Shown here piece by piece: positions 29,258 to 44,845 of a DNA stretch of 64,000 nucleotides (positions are counted from its first letter, which is position 1; each line of letters starts with the position of its first letter). The stretch comes from Panulirus ornatus (lineage: Eukaryota > Arthropoda > Malacostraca > Decapoda > Palinuridae), in contig NC_092241.1 in assembly GCF_036320965.1 (NCBI RefSeq), positions 21,417,772-21,481,771 on the forward strand, given 5' to 3'. Below the pieces are notes generated by a model. It saw only the letters and a list, made by a program, of their open reading frames with translations. It searched no databases and was not told the origin of the DNA. The position numbers were made by a program, and so were the translations under genes.

Positions 29258-30137
29258 ATTATTTTTATTTTATTATACTTTGTCGCTGTCTCCCGCGTTT
29301 GCGAGGTAGCGCAAGGAAGCAGACGAAAGAAATGGCCCAACCCCCCCCCCCCCATACATATGTATATACATACGTCCACACGCAAATATACATACCTACA
29401 CAGCTTTCCATGGTTTACCCCAGACGCCTCACATGCCCTGATTCAATCCACTGACAGCACGTCAACCCCGGTATACCACATCGCTCCAATTCACTCTATT
29501 CCTTGCCCTCCTTTCACCCTCCTGCATGTTCAGGCCCCGATCACACAAAATCTTTTTCACTCCATCTTTCCACCTCCAATTTGGTCTCCCTCTTCTCCTC
29601 GTTCCCTCCACCTCCGACACATATATCCTCTTGGTCAATCTTTCCTCACTCATCCTCTCCATGTGCCCAAACCACTTCAAAACACCCTCTTCTGCTCTCT
29701 CAACCACGCTCTTTTTATTTCCACACATCTCTCTTACCCTTACGTTACTCACTCGATCAAACCACCTCACACCACACATTGTCCTCAAACATCTCATTTC
29801 CAGCACATCCATCCTCCTGCGCACAACTCTATCCATAGCCCACGCCTCGCAACCATAAAACATTGTTGGAACCACTATTCCTTCAAACACACCCATTTTT
29901 GCTTTCCGAGATAATGTTCTCGACTTCCACACATTCTTCAAGGCCCCCAGGATTTTCGCCCCCTCCCCCACCCTATGATCCACTTCCGCTTCCATGGTTC
30001 CATCCGCTGCCAGATCCACTCCCAGATATCTAAAACACTTCACTTCCTCCAGTTTTTCTCCATTCAAACTCACCTCCCAATTGACTTGACCCTCAACCCT
30101 ACTGCACCTAATAACCTTGCTCTTATTCACATTTACT
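29255..30137 (-). mobile_element. RTE-like LINE, 5'-truncated, frame open
   Basis: Short-form 3' UTR to 29461, then an uninterrupted C-terminal frame to about 30135 ([19 protein letters not shown] to VVYRG). Only the region after the FADD box is kept. It runs into a head fragment of the short element at 30138. Confidence 0.9.
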
Positions 30138-30172
30138 CTATCATATTATCCCTGGGGATAGGGTTGAAGAAT
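30138..30172 (+). mobile_element. Retroposon head fragment
   Basis: ATCCCTGGGGATAGGGTTGA plus AGAATA, cut off by TA repeats, as at 29138. Confidence 0.7.
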
Positions 30173-30188
30173 ATATATATATATATTT

Positions 30189-30274
<86 letters not shown>

Positions 30275-30292
30275 CTTTTTTTATTTATTTAT
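30168..30292. repeat. (TA)n then T-rich tail
   Basis: TA run with one T-rich interruption, then poly-T and TTTATTTATTT ahead of a minus-strand LINE. Confidence 0.96.
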
Positions 30293-31214
30293 TTTGCTTT
30301 GTCACTGCCTCCCGCGTTAGCGAGGTAGCGCAAGGAAACAGACGAAAGAATGGCCCAACCCACCCACATACACATGTATATACATACACGTCCATACACG
30401 CAAATAAACATACCTATACATCTAAACTTATACATACATATACACACACAGACATATACATATATACACATGCACATAATTCATACTGTCTGCCTTTATT
30501 CATTCCCATCGCCACCTCGCCACACATGAAATTACAACACCCTTCCCCCCATGTGTGCGAGGTAGTGCTAGGAAAATAAAACGAAGGACCCAATCGTTCA
30601 CATTCAGTCTCTAACTGTCATGTAATAATGCACCGAAACCACAGCTCCCTTTCCACATCCAGGCCCCACAGAACTTTCCATTGTTTACCCCAGACGCTTC
30701 ACATGCCCTGGTTCAATCCATTTACAGCACGTCGACCCCGGTATACCACATCGTTCCAATTCACTCTATTCCTTGCACGCCTTTCACCCTCCTGCATGTT
30801 CAGGCCCTGATTCTTTACTCCATCATTCCACCTCCAATTTGGTCTCCCACTTCTCGTTCCCTCCACCTCTGACACATATATCCTCTTGGTCAATCTTTCC
30901 TCACTCATTCTCTCCATGTGACCAAACCATTTCAAAACACCCTCTTCTGCTCTCTGCACCACACTCTTTTTATTACTAAACATTTCTCTTACCCTATTAT
31001 TTCTTACTCGATCAAATCACCTCACGCCACATATTGTCCTCAAACATCTCATTTTCAGCACATCCAACCTCCTGCGCACAACTCTATCCATAGCCCACGC
31101 CTCGCAACCATTCAACATTGTTGGAACCACTATTCCTTCAAACATACCCATTTTTGCTTTCGAAGAGAATGTTCTCGACTTCCACACATTCTTCAAGGCT
31201 CCCAGAATTCTCGC
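30258..31214 (-). mobile_element. RTE-like LINE with long-form 3' UTR, 5'-truncated
   Basis: Carries the long 3' UTR (30293-30735) with the extra segment absent from short-form copies, including a second GTGCGAGGTAG motif near 30556. Coding follows on the minus strand with frameshifts and deletions (for example in the RPNWRWNDG region). It ends in a C-run at about 31214-31234, beyond which an endonuclease piece lies in the opposite direction. Confidence 0.87.
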
Positions 31215-31235
31215 TCCCTACCCCCCCCCCCCCCT

Positions 31236-31392
31236 ATATGGTGGGAGTATGTGATAGAGTGTAAGAAAGTAAACTCTAGATTGATATGGGTAAAACTGAA
31301 AGTTCATGGAGAGAGATGGGTGATTATTGGTGCATATGCACCTGGGGATGAGAAGAAAGATCATGAGAGGAAAGGGTTTTGGGAGCAGCACA
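31236..31392 (+). mobile_element. Inverted LINE endonuclease fragment
   Basis: The plus strand encodes [19 protein letters not shown] and then WVIIGAYAPG, from the endonuclease domain. It lies directly at the truncated 5' end of the minus-strand copy 30258-31214. An inverted upstream segment in this place is what twin priming produces, though independent insertion cannot be excluded. Confidence 0.8.
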
Positions 31393-31439
31393 CCAAGCAA
31401 AACATTAATGATAATATTATTTATATTATATATATATAT

Positions 31440-31687
31440 ATCTTTCTTTCTTTCTTTCATACTATTCGCCATTTCCCGCATTAGCAAGGTAGCGTTAAGA
31501 ACAGAGGACTGGGCCTTTGAGGGAATATCCTCATCTGGCCCCCTTCTCTGTTCCTTCTTTGGGAAAAAAAAAACAAAAACAAGAGGGGAGGATTTCAAGC
31601 CCCCCGCTCCCTTCCCTTTTAGTCGCCTTCTACGACACGCAGGGAATACATGGGAAGTATTCTTTCTCCCCTATCCCCAGGGATAAT
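31440..31687 (-). mobile_element. Short RIME-like retroposon in (TA)n
   Basis: Full minus-strand copy: (TTTC)n tail, CCCGCATTAGCAAGGTAGCG, GGGCCTTTGAGGGAATAT, A-run, head CCCCTATCCCCAGGGATA. TA-rich sequence on both sides. Confidence 0.87.

Positions 31688-32101
<414 letters not shown>

Positions 32102-32193
<92 letters not shown>
32102..32193. repeat. (TA)n tract
   Basis: TA run between the tail of a short element and a 5'-truncated plus-strand LINE. Confidence 0.97.
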
Positions 32194-32196
<3 letters not shown>

Positions 32197-33722
32197 AAAT
32201 ACTTAGAAAAACAAATGGATTTGTATGTAGGATTTATGGATCTGGAGAAGGCTTATAATAGAGTTCATAGAGATGCTCTGTGGAAGGTACTAAGAATATA
32301 TGGTGTGGGAGGCAAGTTGTTAGAAGCAGTGAAACTTTTTGTCGAGGATGTAAGGCATGTGTACGTGTAGGAAGAGAGGAAAGTGATTGGTTTTCAGTGA
32401 ATGTAGGTTTGCGGCAGGGGTGTATGATGTCTCCATGGTTGTTTAATTTCTTTATGGATGCAGTTGTTAGGGAGGTGAACGCAAGAGTTTTGGAAAGAGG
32501 GGTAAGTATGCAGTCTGTTGGGGAGGAGAGAGCTTGGGAAGTGAGTCAGTTGTTGTTCGCTGATGATACAGTGCTGGTGGCTGATTCATGTGAGAAACTG
32601 CAGAAGCTGGTGACTGAGTTTGGTAAAGTGTGTGAAAGAAGAAAGTTAAGAGTAAATGTGAATAAGAACAAGGTTATTAGGTACAGTAGGGTTGAGGGTC
32701 AAGTCAATAGGGAGGTAAGTTCGAATGGAGAAAAACTGGAGGAGGTAAAGTGTTTTAGATGTATGGGGATGGATCTGGCAGCGGATGGAACCATGGAAGC
32801 GGAAAAAAATCATAGGGTGGGGCGGGGGCGAAAACCTTGGGAGCCTTGAAGAATGTGTGGAAGTCGAGAACATTATCTCGGAAAGCAAAAATGGGTATGT
32901 TTGAAGGAATAGTGGATCCAACATTGTTGTATGGTTGCGAGGCGTGGGCTATGGATAGAGTTGCTCGCAGGAGGGTGGATGTGCTGGAAATGAGATGTTT
33001 GAGGACAATAAGTGGTGTGAGGTGGTTTCATCGAGTGAGTAATGTAAGGGTTAGAGAGATGTGTGGAAATAAAAAGAGAGTGGTTGAGAGTGCAGAAGAG
33101 GGTGTTTTGAAATGGTTTGGTCACATGAAGAGAATGAGTGAGGCAAGATTGACTAAGAGGATATATATGTCGGAGGTGGAGGGAACGAGGAGAAGTGGGA
33201 GACCAAATTAGAGATGGAAAGATGGAGTGAAAAAGATTTTGAGTGATCGGGGCCTGAATATGCAGGAGGGTGAAAGGCGGGCAAGGAATAGAGTGAATTC
33301 GTTCGATGTGGTATACCGGGGTCGACGTGATGTCGATGGATTGAATCAGGGCTTGTGAAGGGTCTGGGGTAAACCATGGAAAGTTCTGTGGGGCCTGAAT
33401 GTGGAAAGGGAGCTGTGTTTTCGGGTATTATTACATGACTGCTGGAGACTGTTTGAGCGAATGGGGCCTTTGTTGTCTTTGTTGTGGCGGGGTGTCGATG
33501 GGGGTGAGTAGGGGCAGACAGTGTGAATTGTGTGCATGTTTGTATATGTGTGTGTCTGTGTGTGTATATATGTGTGTACGTTGGGATGTGTGGGTGTGTA
33601 TGTTTGCGTGTGCGGAAGTGTGTGTGTGTGCATGTGTGTGGGGGTTGGTTGGGCCATTTCTTTCGTCTGTTTTCTTGCGCTACCTCGCAGGCGGGGGAGA
33701 CAGCGACAAAGCAAAATAATAT
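32194..33722 (+). mobile_element. RTE-like LINE, 5'-truncated within reverse transcriptase
   Basis: Begins at [20 protein letters not shown] and continues through GLRQGCMMSP, LFADDTVLVADS and the C-terminal domain. Frameshifts occur near 32335 and 32830, and there is a stop in GRPN-W at about 33210. The 3' UTR is of the long type but shortened. The tail ends GACAGCGACAAAGCAAAA, followed by (TA)n. Confidence 0.9.

Positions 33723-37599
<3,877 letters not shown>

Positions 37600-37662
<63 letters not shown>
37600..37662. repeat. (TA)n at a tail-to-tail junction
   Basis: Short TA run between the tails of a plus and a minus LINE copy. Confidence 0.97.
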
Positions 37663-37667
<5 letters not shown>

Positions 37668-38546
37668 ATTATTTTGCTTTGTCGCTGTTCCCCCGCGTTT
37701 GCGAGGTAGCGCAAGGAAAACAGACGAAAGAAATGGCCCAACCCACCCCCATACACAATGTATACACACACACGTCCACACACGCAAATATACATACCTA
37801 TACATCTCAATGTACACATATATATACATACACAGACACATACATATATACCCATGCACACAATTCACACTATCTGCCCCCATTCACTCCCATCGCCACC
37901 TCGCCACACATGGAATACTATCCCCCCTCCCCCCTCATGTGTGCGAGGAAGCGCTTGGAAAAGACAACAAAGGCCCCACTCTTTCACACTCAGTCTCTAG
38001 CTGTCATGCAATAATGCCCGAAACCACAGCTCCCTTTCCACATCCAGGCCCCACAGAACTTTCCATGGTTTACCCCAGACTCTTCACATGCCCTGATTCA
38101 ATGCATTGACAGTACGTCGACCCCGGTATACCACATCGATCCAAGTCACTCTATTCCTTTCCCGCCTTTCACCCCCCTGCATGTTCAGGCCCTATCACTC
38201 AAAATCTTTTTCACTCAATCTTTCCACCTCCAATTTGGTCTCCCTCTTCTCCCCGTTCCCTCTACCTCCTACACATATATCCTCTTGGTCAATATTTCCT
38301 CACTCATTCTCTCCATGTGCCCACACTATTTCAAAACACCCTCTTCTGCTCTCTCAACCACGCTCTTTTTATTTCCACAGATCTCTCTTACCCTTACATT
38401 ACTTTCTCGATCAAACCACCTCACACCACATATTGTCCTCAAACATCTCATTTCCAGCACATCCACCCTCTGCACAACTCTATCCATAGCCCATGCCTTG
38501 CAACCATACGACATTGTTGGAACCACTATTCCTTCAAACATAGCCA
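37663..38546 (-). mobile_element. RTE-like LINE with long 3' UTR, 5'-truncated
   Basis: Long-form 3' UTR to about 38110, then C-terminal coding (KWFGHMERM region altered, RCLRTICGVRWFD, YGCKAWAMDRV). It breaks off at 38546 (FEGIVVPTM side), next to TATATA. Confidence 0.87.
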
Positions 38547-38569
38547 TATATACATATATATATCTTTTT

Positions 38570-39819
<1,250 letters not shown>

Positions 39820-39845
<26 letters not shown>

Positions 39846-39910
39846 ATAAACAAAATGAATGAATATATATATTTATTCATTTATTTTGCTTTGTCGCTGT
39901 CTCCCGCGTT
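39820..39910. repeat. Tail-to-tail palindrome of two LINE 3' ends
   Basis: GACAGCGACAAAGTATATAA on the left mirrors TTTGCTTTGTCGCTGTC on the right, with AATGAATGAATA and TTTATTCATTTATT between. No long TA tract is left between these two copies. Confidence 0.85.
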
Positions 39911-40541
39911 AGCAAGGTAGCGCAAGGAAACAGACGAGAAAATGGCTCAACCCACCCACATACACATGTATATACATACACGTCCAAACACGAAAATATA
40001 CATACCTATACATCTCAACGTATACATATATATACACACACATAGACATATATATATATACATATATACATGTACATAATTCATACTGTCTGCCTTTATT
40101 CATTCCCATCGCCACCCCGCCACACAAGAAATAACAACCCCTTTCTCCCTCATATGCGCGAGGTAGCGCTAGGAAAAGACAACAAAGGATACATTCGTTC
40201 ATACTCAGTCTCTAGCTGTCATGTAATAATGCACCGAAACCACAGCTCCCTTTCCACATCCAGGCCCCACAGAACTTTCCATAGTTTACCCCAGACGCTT
40301 CACATGCCCTGGTTCAATCCATTGACAGCACGTCGACCCCGGTATACCAAATTGTTCCAGTTCATTCCATTCCTTGCACGCCTTTCGCCCTCCTGCATGT
40401 TCAGGCCCCGATCACTCAAAATCTTTTTCACTCCATCTTTCCACCTCCAATTTGGTCTCCCACTTCTCGTTCCCTCCACCTCTAACACATATATCCTCTT
40501 GGTCAATCTTTCCTCACTCATTCTCTCCATGTGACCAAACC
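39888..40541 (-). mobile_element. RTE-like LINE with long 3' UTR, 5'-truncated
   Basis: Long 3' UTR to about 40300, then the last ~75 codons ([14 protein letters not shown] to VYRG). Cut at 40541 by the Penelope-like element. Confidence 0.87.
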
Positions 40542-40625
40542 AGAAAGATCCTTACCAATCTAACCAACATAAGATTTATCACAATTTCCACATGGTACTT
40601 TATAGATGCATCCAAGAGAATTTTC

Positions 40626-40768
40626 TGGTGAATTCCTGATTTAGATCTTCTTTATAGTATTATTGTTGCTAAAGGCAACATTTACATTGAAGGATTTAAG
40701 CAACATGGGAAGTACATTGAATTATTAGTAAAAGGGAGAACTAAAAGGTTCTTGGTGTCAATTGGGGG
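40626..40768 (+). repeat. Penelope-like element, inverted repeat arm (3' side)
   Basis: GAATTCCTGATTTAGATCTT and ATTTAAGCAACATGGGAAGT match the reverse complement of 43150-43291 with scattered mismatches. The arm overlaps the end of the reverse transcriptase frame and the linker before GIY-YIG. Confidence 0.85.
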
Positions 40769-41287
40769 TTTAGGCTTAGCTGTATAAAATGATTCCTTTG
40801 CTAACTTAAGGGATTTATCAAAGAAAGATCTAGGGTACTTTAACTTAGATCCAATAGAATATATCTTCTCAAACTCATCATAAATAAACTCTGGACCGCA
40901 AATATGTAATGCCCTAAGGAACATAGATTGAAGTAATGATAATTTAACTCTGTCATGTTGAGATGAGTGATGATGGATACATGAGCATACATTAGTGGGT
41001 TTTCTGTATATACTAAACTTAAACTTGATTCCTTGCCTATGGATCAGGCAATCAAAAAATGGTAACATACTGTTATTTTCATTTTCTTCAGTAAATTTGA
41101 TGAAAGTAATCAAATTGTTACGTATGGAGAGAAATATTTGTAAATCTTCATTTGTAGGCCTAACAGAAAGAACATCATCTACATACCTAAACCAAATTGC
41201 ATTGGAAGGTAAGATATCCTTTAGTAATTTTGTTTCAAAAAATTCCATATTAAGATTACTTAGTACAGGTGAAAAAGGGTTACCCAT
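40682..41287 (-). pseudogene. Penelope-like reverse transcriptase, C-terminal part
   Basis: The longest open piece of the element, about 200 codons from MGNPFSPVLSNLNMEFFE to CLNPSM. It holds the catalytic YVDD box and the thumb-like YRKPTN segment. The upstream fingers and palm start lie in other frames (41300-42250). A GIY-YIG domain continues downstream after a stop, so the product would lack both ends. It would act in target-primed reverse transcription if intact. Confidence 0.88.
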
Positions 41288-42313
41288 TGCAATACCAAAT
41301 TTCTAAACATAATAATCGACATTGAATTGATATACACAGTATTCTACACACAATTTTATCTGTTCAGTGAAAACAGACTTTGAAACAGGTAAATAGATAT
41401 CATCCAAGACATCAAATAGATATTCTAAAAGGTCATCAACTGGAACTTTAGTGAAAAGTGAGGAAACATCAAAGCTAACTAGCTTGAAATCAAAATTAAC
41501 ATTGATATTGTTTTACTTGTTGACTAAATCTACATTGTTCATGATATTAGAATCTGATACCTTACCCACGAAAGGGCTTAATAAAGAAACTTACCATTTG
41601 ACAATATATATGTAATGGAACCTACTGAACTCATTATAGGTCTTGCTGGAAAATTCTGTTTATGTGTTTTAATAAGTCCATACATATATGGCAATGAAGG
41701 GGACAAAGATGACAAACTTTTGATAAGAGAAGTAATACCTTTCAACAACAACTTCATTTCTTTATTGAAATGAGAATCAAAAGCTTCTAAGGAATTCTAA
41801 CTAGGTTTAGAATATGTTGTGTCATCATTTAGAAGATCATTCCTTTTAGATGAATATTTACTTTTGTCTTAAATCACAACAGTGTTAGCCTTATCTGCTT
41901 TAGTAATATGGATATCCTTGTCTTTTTTTAAGGTGTTAATAGCTCTTATAAAACTTTTCGGGCATTAAGGTTCCACTGACTTTGACAAACTGGCATACAT
42001 TGAACGCTTATAGATACTAATTTCATCATTAGTTAAATTACTGCACCTCTGTAAATTATAAAAAGGTTTTGTGACATCAACACAGCTGGCTCCCCTGTTA
42101 GAGCACATAAAGCTTAGACAATAGCCTAATGCACACAAGGAAGCCTTATCTAGTTGTTTATTAGACAGGTTTATCACAAAAGATAGGTTTGTTTTCCTGG
42201 TCCAGTCGGTGTTTTTAATAAGATGGTCCAACTTACAATTTAGTGTCATATGTGTTCTTTCCTTAATCTATCATAGCAATAGTCCAACATCCGGTTCTTT
42301 CATTGTGTCGGTG

Positions 42314-42807
42314 TTGCCATTTGAAAGGCACGTTTCTTCTCTCTTGAAATGCGAGAAGCCTTCTCCATTTCAAGTTTCTTTAATTCAATGTTTTTCTTGA
42401 AGATAATATTTTCGAATTGGTCAAATGGTCGACCAGACAGTTGCAACAATCGTTGAGGTAGGACAGATCTTGGCATCACTTGTTCATCACGGCATTTCCA
42501 AAGGGATCCAGATTGTAACTTCCGTTGGTGGGCCTTGATTAGCGATTTGGAGAAAGCAGTGAGGTATTGCCATTTGAAAGGCACGGTTCTTCTCTCTTGA
42601 AATGCGAAAAGCCTACTCCATTTCAAGTTTCTTTAATTCAATGTTTTTCTTTAAAATAACATTTTGGATTTGGTCAAATGGTCGACCAGACAGTTGCAAC
42701 AATCACTGAGACAAGAGATATCTTTGCATCACTTGTTCATCAAGGCATTTCCAAATTGTAACTTCAGTTGGTAAGCCTTGATTAACGTTTTAGAGAAAGC
42801 AGTAAGG
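42314..42807. repeat. Direct tandem duplication of about 250 bp in Penelope-like element
   Basis: 42314-42566 (253 bp) and 42567-42807 (241 bp) both start TTGCCATTTGAAAGGCACG and end near GAGAAAGCAGT-AGG. They differ by substitutions and a ~12-bp deletion around GGATCCAGA. The minus-strand frame within encodes QLSGRPFDQFEN and LKKLEMEKASRISREK. Confidence 0.9.
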
Positions 42808-43149
42808 AATTGAGAAAGTCCAAGACAACTTGTAGAGAAGTAATAGAAGAGCCGTATGGAATCCATGTTGGAAAGGGTCACAATTTTGCGCGTGATCGAG
42901 ATATTCCAATGAGTCCACGGGGAAAATGTAACACGATAAGTTCTCAAATGCACATTCGTGTAATGATCACATCATAAGAGGAGACACAAGAGAGAAACAT
43001 AAGTCATTTGATATACATCGAAGAGATAAAGCTAGGACGCCATTGATTGTCCAAAACATACAAAGAGCGTTCATAAACTTATCATTCTACAAATTTTATC
43101 AACAATAAAGTTATCTAACAATCTACATAATAATCTCCATTAAATGATC

Positions 43150-43291
43150 TCCCATTGACATCAAGAATGTTTTAGTTCTCCTTTTTGATAATAATTTCAC
43201 TTTACTTCCCATGTTGCTTAAATCCTTTAATGTAAATGTTCCCTTCAGCAACAATAATAATATAAAGAATATCTTAATCAGGAATTTACCA
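43150..43291 (-). repeat. Penelope-like element, inverted repeat arm (5' side)
   Basis: Reverse complement reads AAATTCCTGATTAAGATATT and ATTTAAGCAACATGGGAAGT, matching 40626-40768. Terminal repeats in inverted orientation are known for this superfamily. Confidence 0.85.
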
Positions 43292-43311
43292 TATGATTCT
43301 ATTGGATGCAT

Positions 43312-44760
43312 ATATCGAGGATGTAAGGCATGTGTACGTGTTGGAAGAGAGGAAAGTGACTGGTTCTAAGTGAATGTAGGTTTGCGGCAGGGGTGTGTGA
43401 TGTCTCCATGGTTGTTTAATTTGTTTATGGATGGGGTTGTTATGGAGGTGAATGCAAGAGTTTTGGAAAGAGGGGCAAGTATGAAGTCTGTTGTGGATGA
43501 GAGAGCTTGGGAAGTGAGTCAGTTGTTGTTCGCTGATGATACAGCGCTGGTGGCTGATTCATGAGAGAAACTGCAGAAGCTGGTGACTGAGTTTGGTAAA
43601 GTGTGTGAAAGAAGAAAGTTAAGAGTAAATGTGAATAAGAGCAAGGTTATTAGGTACAGTAGGGTTGAGGGTCAAGTCAATTGGGAGGTAAGTTTGAAGG
43701 GAGAAAAACTGGAGGAAGTAAAGTGTTTTAGATATCTGGGAGTGGATCTGGCAGCGGATGGAACCATGGAAGCGGAAATGAATCATAGGGTGGAGGAGGG
43801 GCGAAAATCCTGGGAGCCTTGAAGAATGTGTGGAAGTCGCGAACATTATCTCGGAAAGAAAAAATGGGTATGTTTGAAGGAATAGTGGTTCCAACAATGT
43901 TGTATGGTTGCGAGGCGTGGGCTATGGATAGAGTTGTGCGAAGGAGGGTGGATGTGCTGGAAATGAGATGTTTGAGGACAATGTGTGGTGTGAGGTGGTT
44001 TCATCAAGTAAGCAATGTAAGGGTAAGAGAGATGTGTGAAAATAAAAAGAGCGTGGTTGATAGAGCATAAGAGGGTGTTTTGAAATGGTTTGGGCACATG
44101 GAGAGAATGAGTGAGGAAAGATTGACCAAGAGGATATATGTGTCGGAGGTGGAGGGAACGAGGAGAAGTGGGAGACCAAATTGGCGGTGGAAAGATGGAG
44201 TGAAAAAGATTTTGTCTGATCGGGGCCTGAACATGCAGGAGTGTGAAAGGTTGGCAAGGAATAGAGTGAATTGGATCGATGTGGTATACCGGGGTTGAGG
44301 TGCTGTCAGTGGATTGAATCAGGGCATGTGAAGCGTCTGGGGTAAACCATGGAAAGTTGTGTGGGGCCTGGATGTGGAAAGGTAGCTGTGATTTCGGGCA
44401 TTATTGCATGACAGCTAGAGACTAAGTGTGAACGAATGGGGCCTTTGTTGTCTTTTCCTAGTGCTACCTCGCACACATGAGGGGGGAGGGGAATGGTATT
44501 CCATGTGTGGCGAGGTGGCGATGGGAATGAATAAAGGCAGACAGTGTAAATTGTGTGCATGGGTATATATATATATGTGTCTGTGTGTGTATATATATGT
44601 GTACATTGAAATGTATAGGTATGTATATTTGCGTGTGTGGACGTGTATGTATATACATTGTGTATGGGGGTGGGATGGGATATTTCTTTCGTCTGTTTCC
44701 TTGCGCTACCTCGAAAACGCGGGAGACAGCGACAAAGCAAAATAAATACAAATAAATAAA
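43312..44760 (+). mobile_element. RTE-like LINE, 5'-truncated, long 3' UTR
   Basis: Starts at [17 protein letters not shown], continues through [22 protein letters not shown] (near 43540) and the C-terminal domain to VVYRG near 44298. Long-form 3' UTR to about 44745. Stops near 43369, 43562 and 44068 and a frameshift near 43800 inactivate it. Confidence 0.9.
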
Positions 44761-44763
44761 TAA

Positions 44764-44843
<80 letters not shown>

Positions 44844-44845
44844 CT
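44761..44845. repeat. (TA)n and poly-T at a tail-to-tail junction
   Basis: AAATAAATA tail, TA run and poly-T join a plus and a minus LINE. Confidence 0.97.

Larger units (their letters stand above)
40542..43311 (-). mobile_element. Penelope-like element, degenerate
   Basis: Minus-strand order: 5' part with a 253/241-bp tandem duplication (42314-42807), N-terminal phrase FVINLSNKQLDKASLCALGY (near 42150), and reverse transcriptase pieces with LPYMYGLIKTHK (near 41680). Then MGNPFSPVLSNLNMEFFETK, YVDDVL (near 41190), FFDCLIHRQG and YRKPTN (40682-41287). A GIY-YIG start follows as GCIYKVPCGNCDKSYVG (near 40600-40550), followed by a stop. That combination of reverse transcriptase and GIY-YIG endonuclease is diagnostic of Penelope-like elements. 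Frameshifts and stops break it, and the GIY-YIG domain is cut at 40542. An inverted copy of part of the 3' region lies at 43150-43291. Confidence 0.9.
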
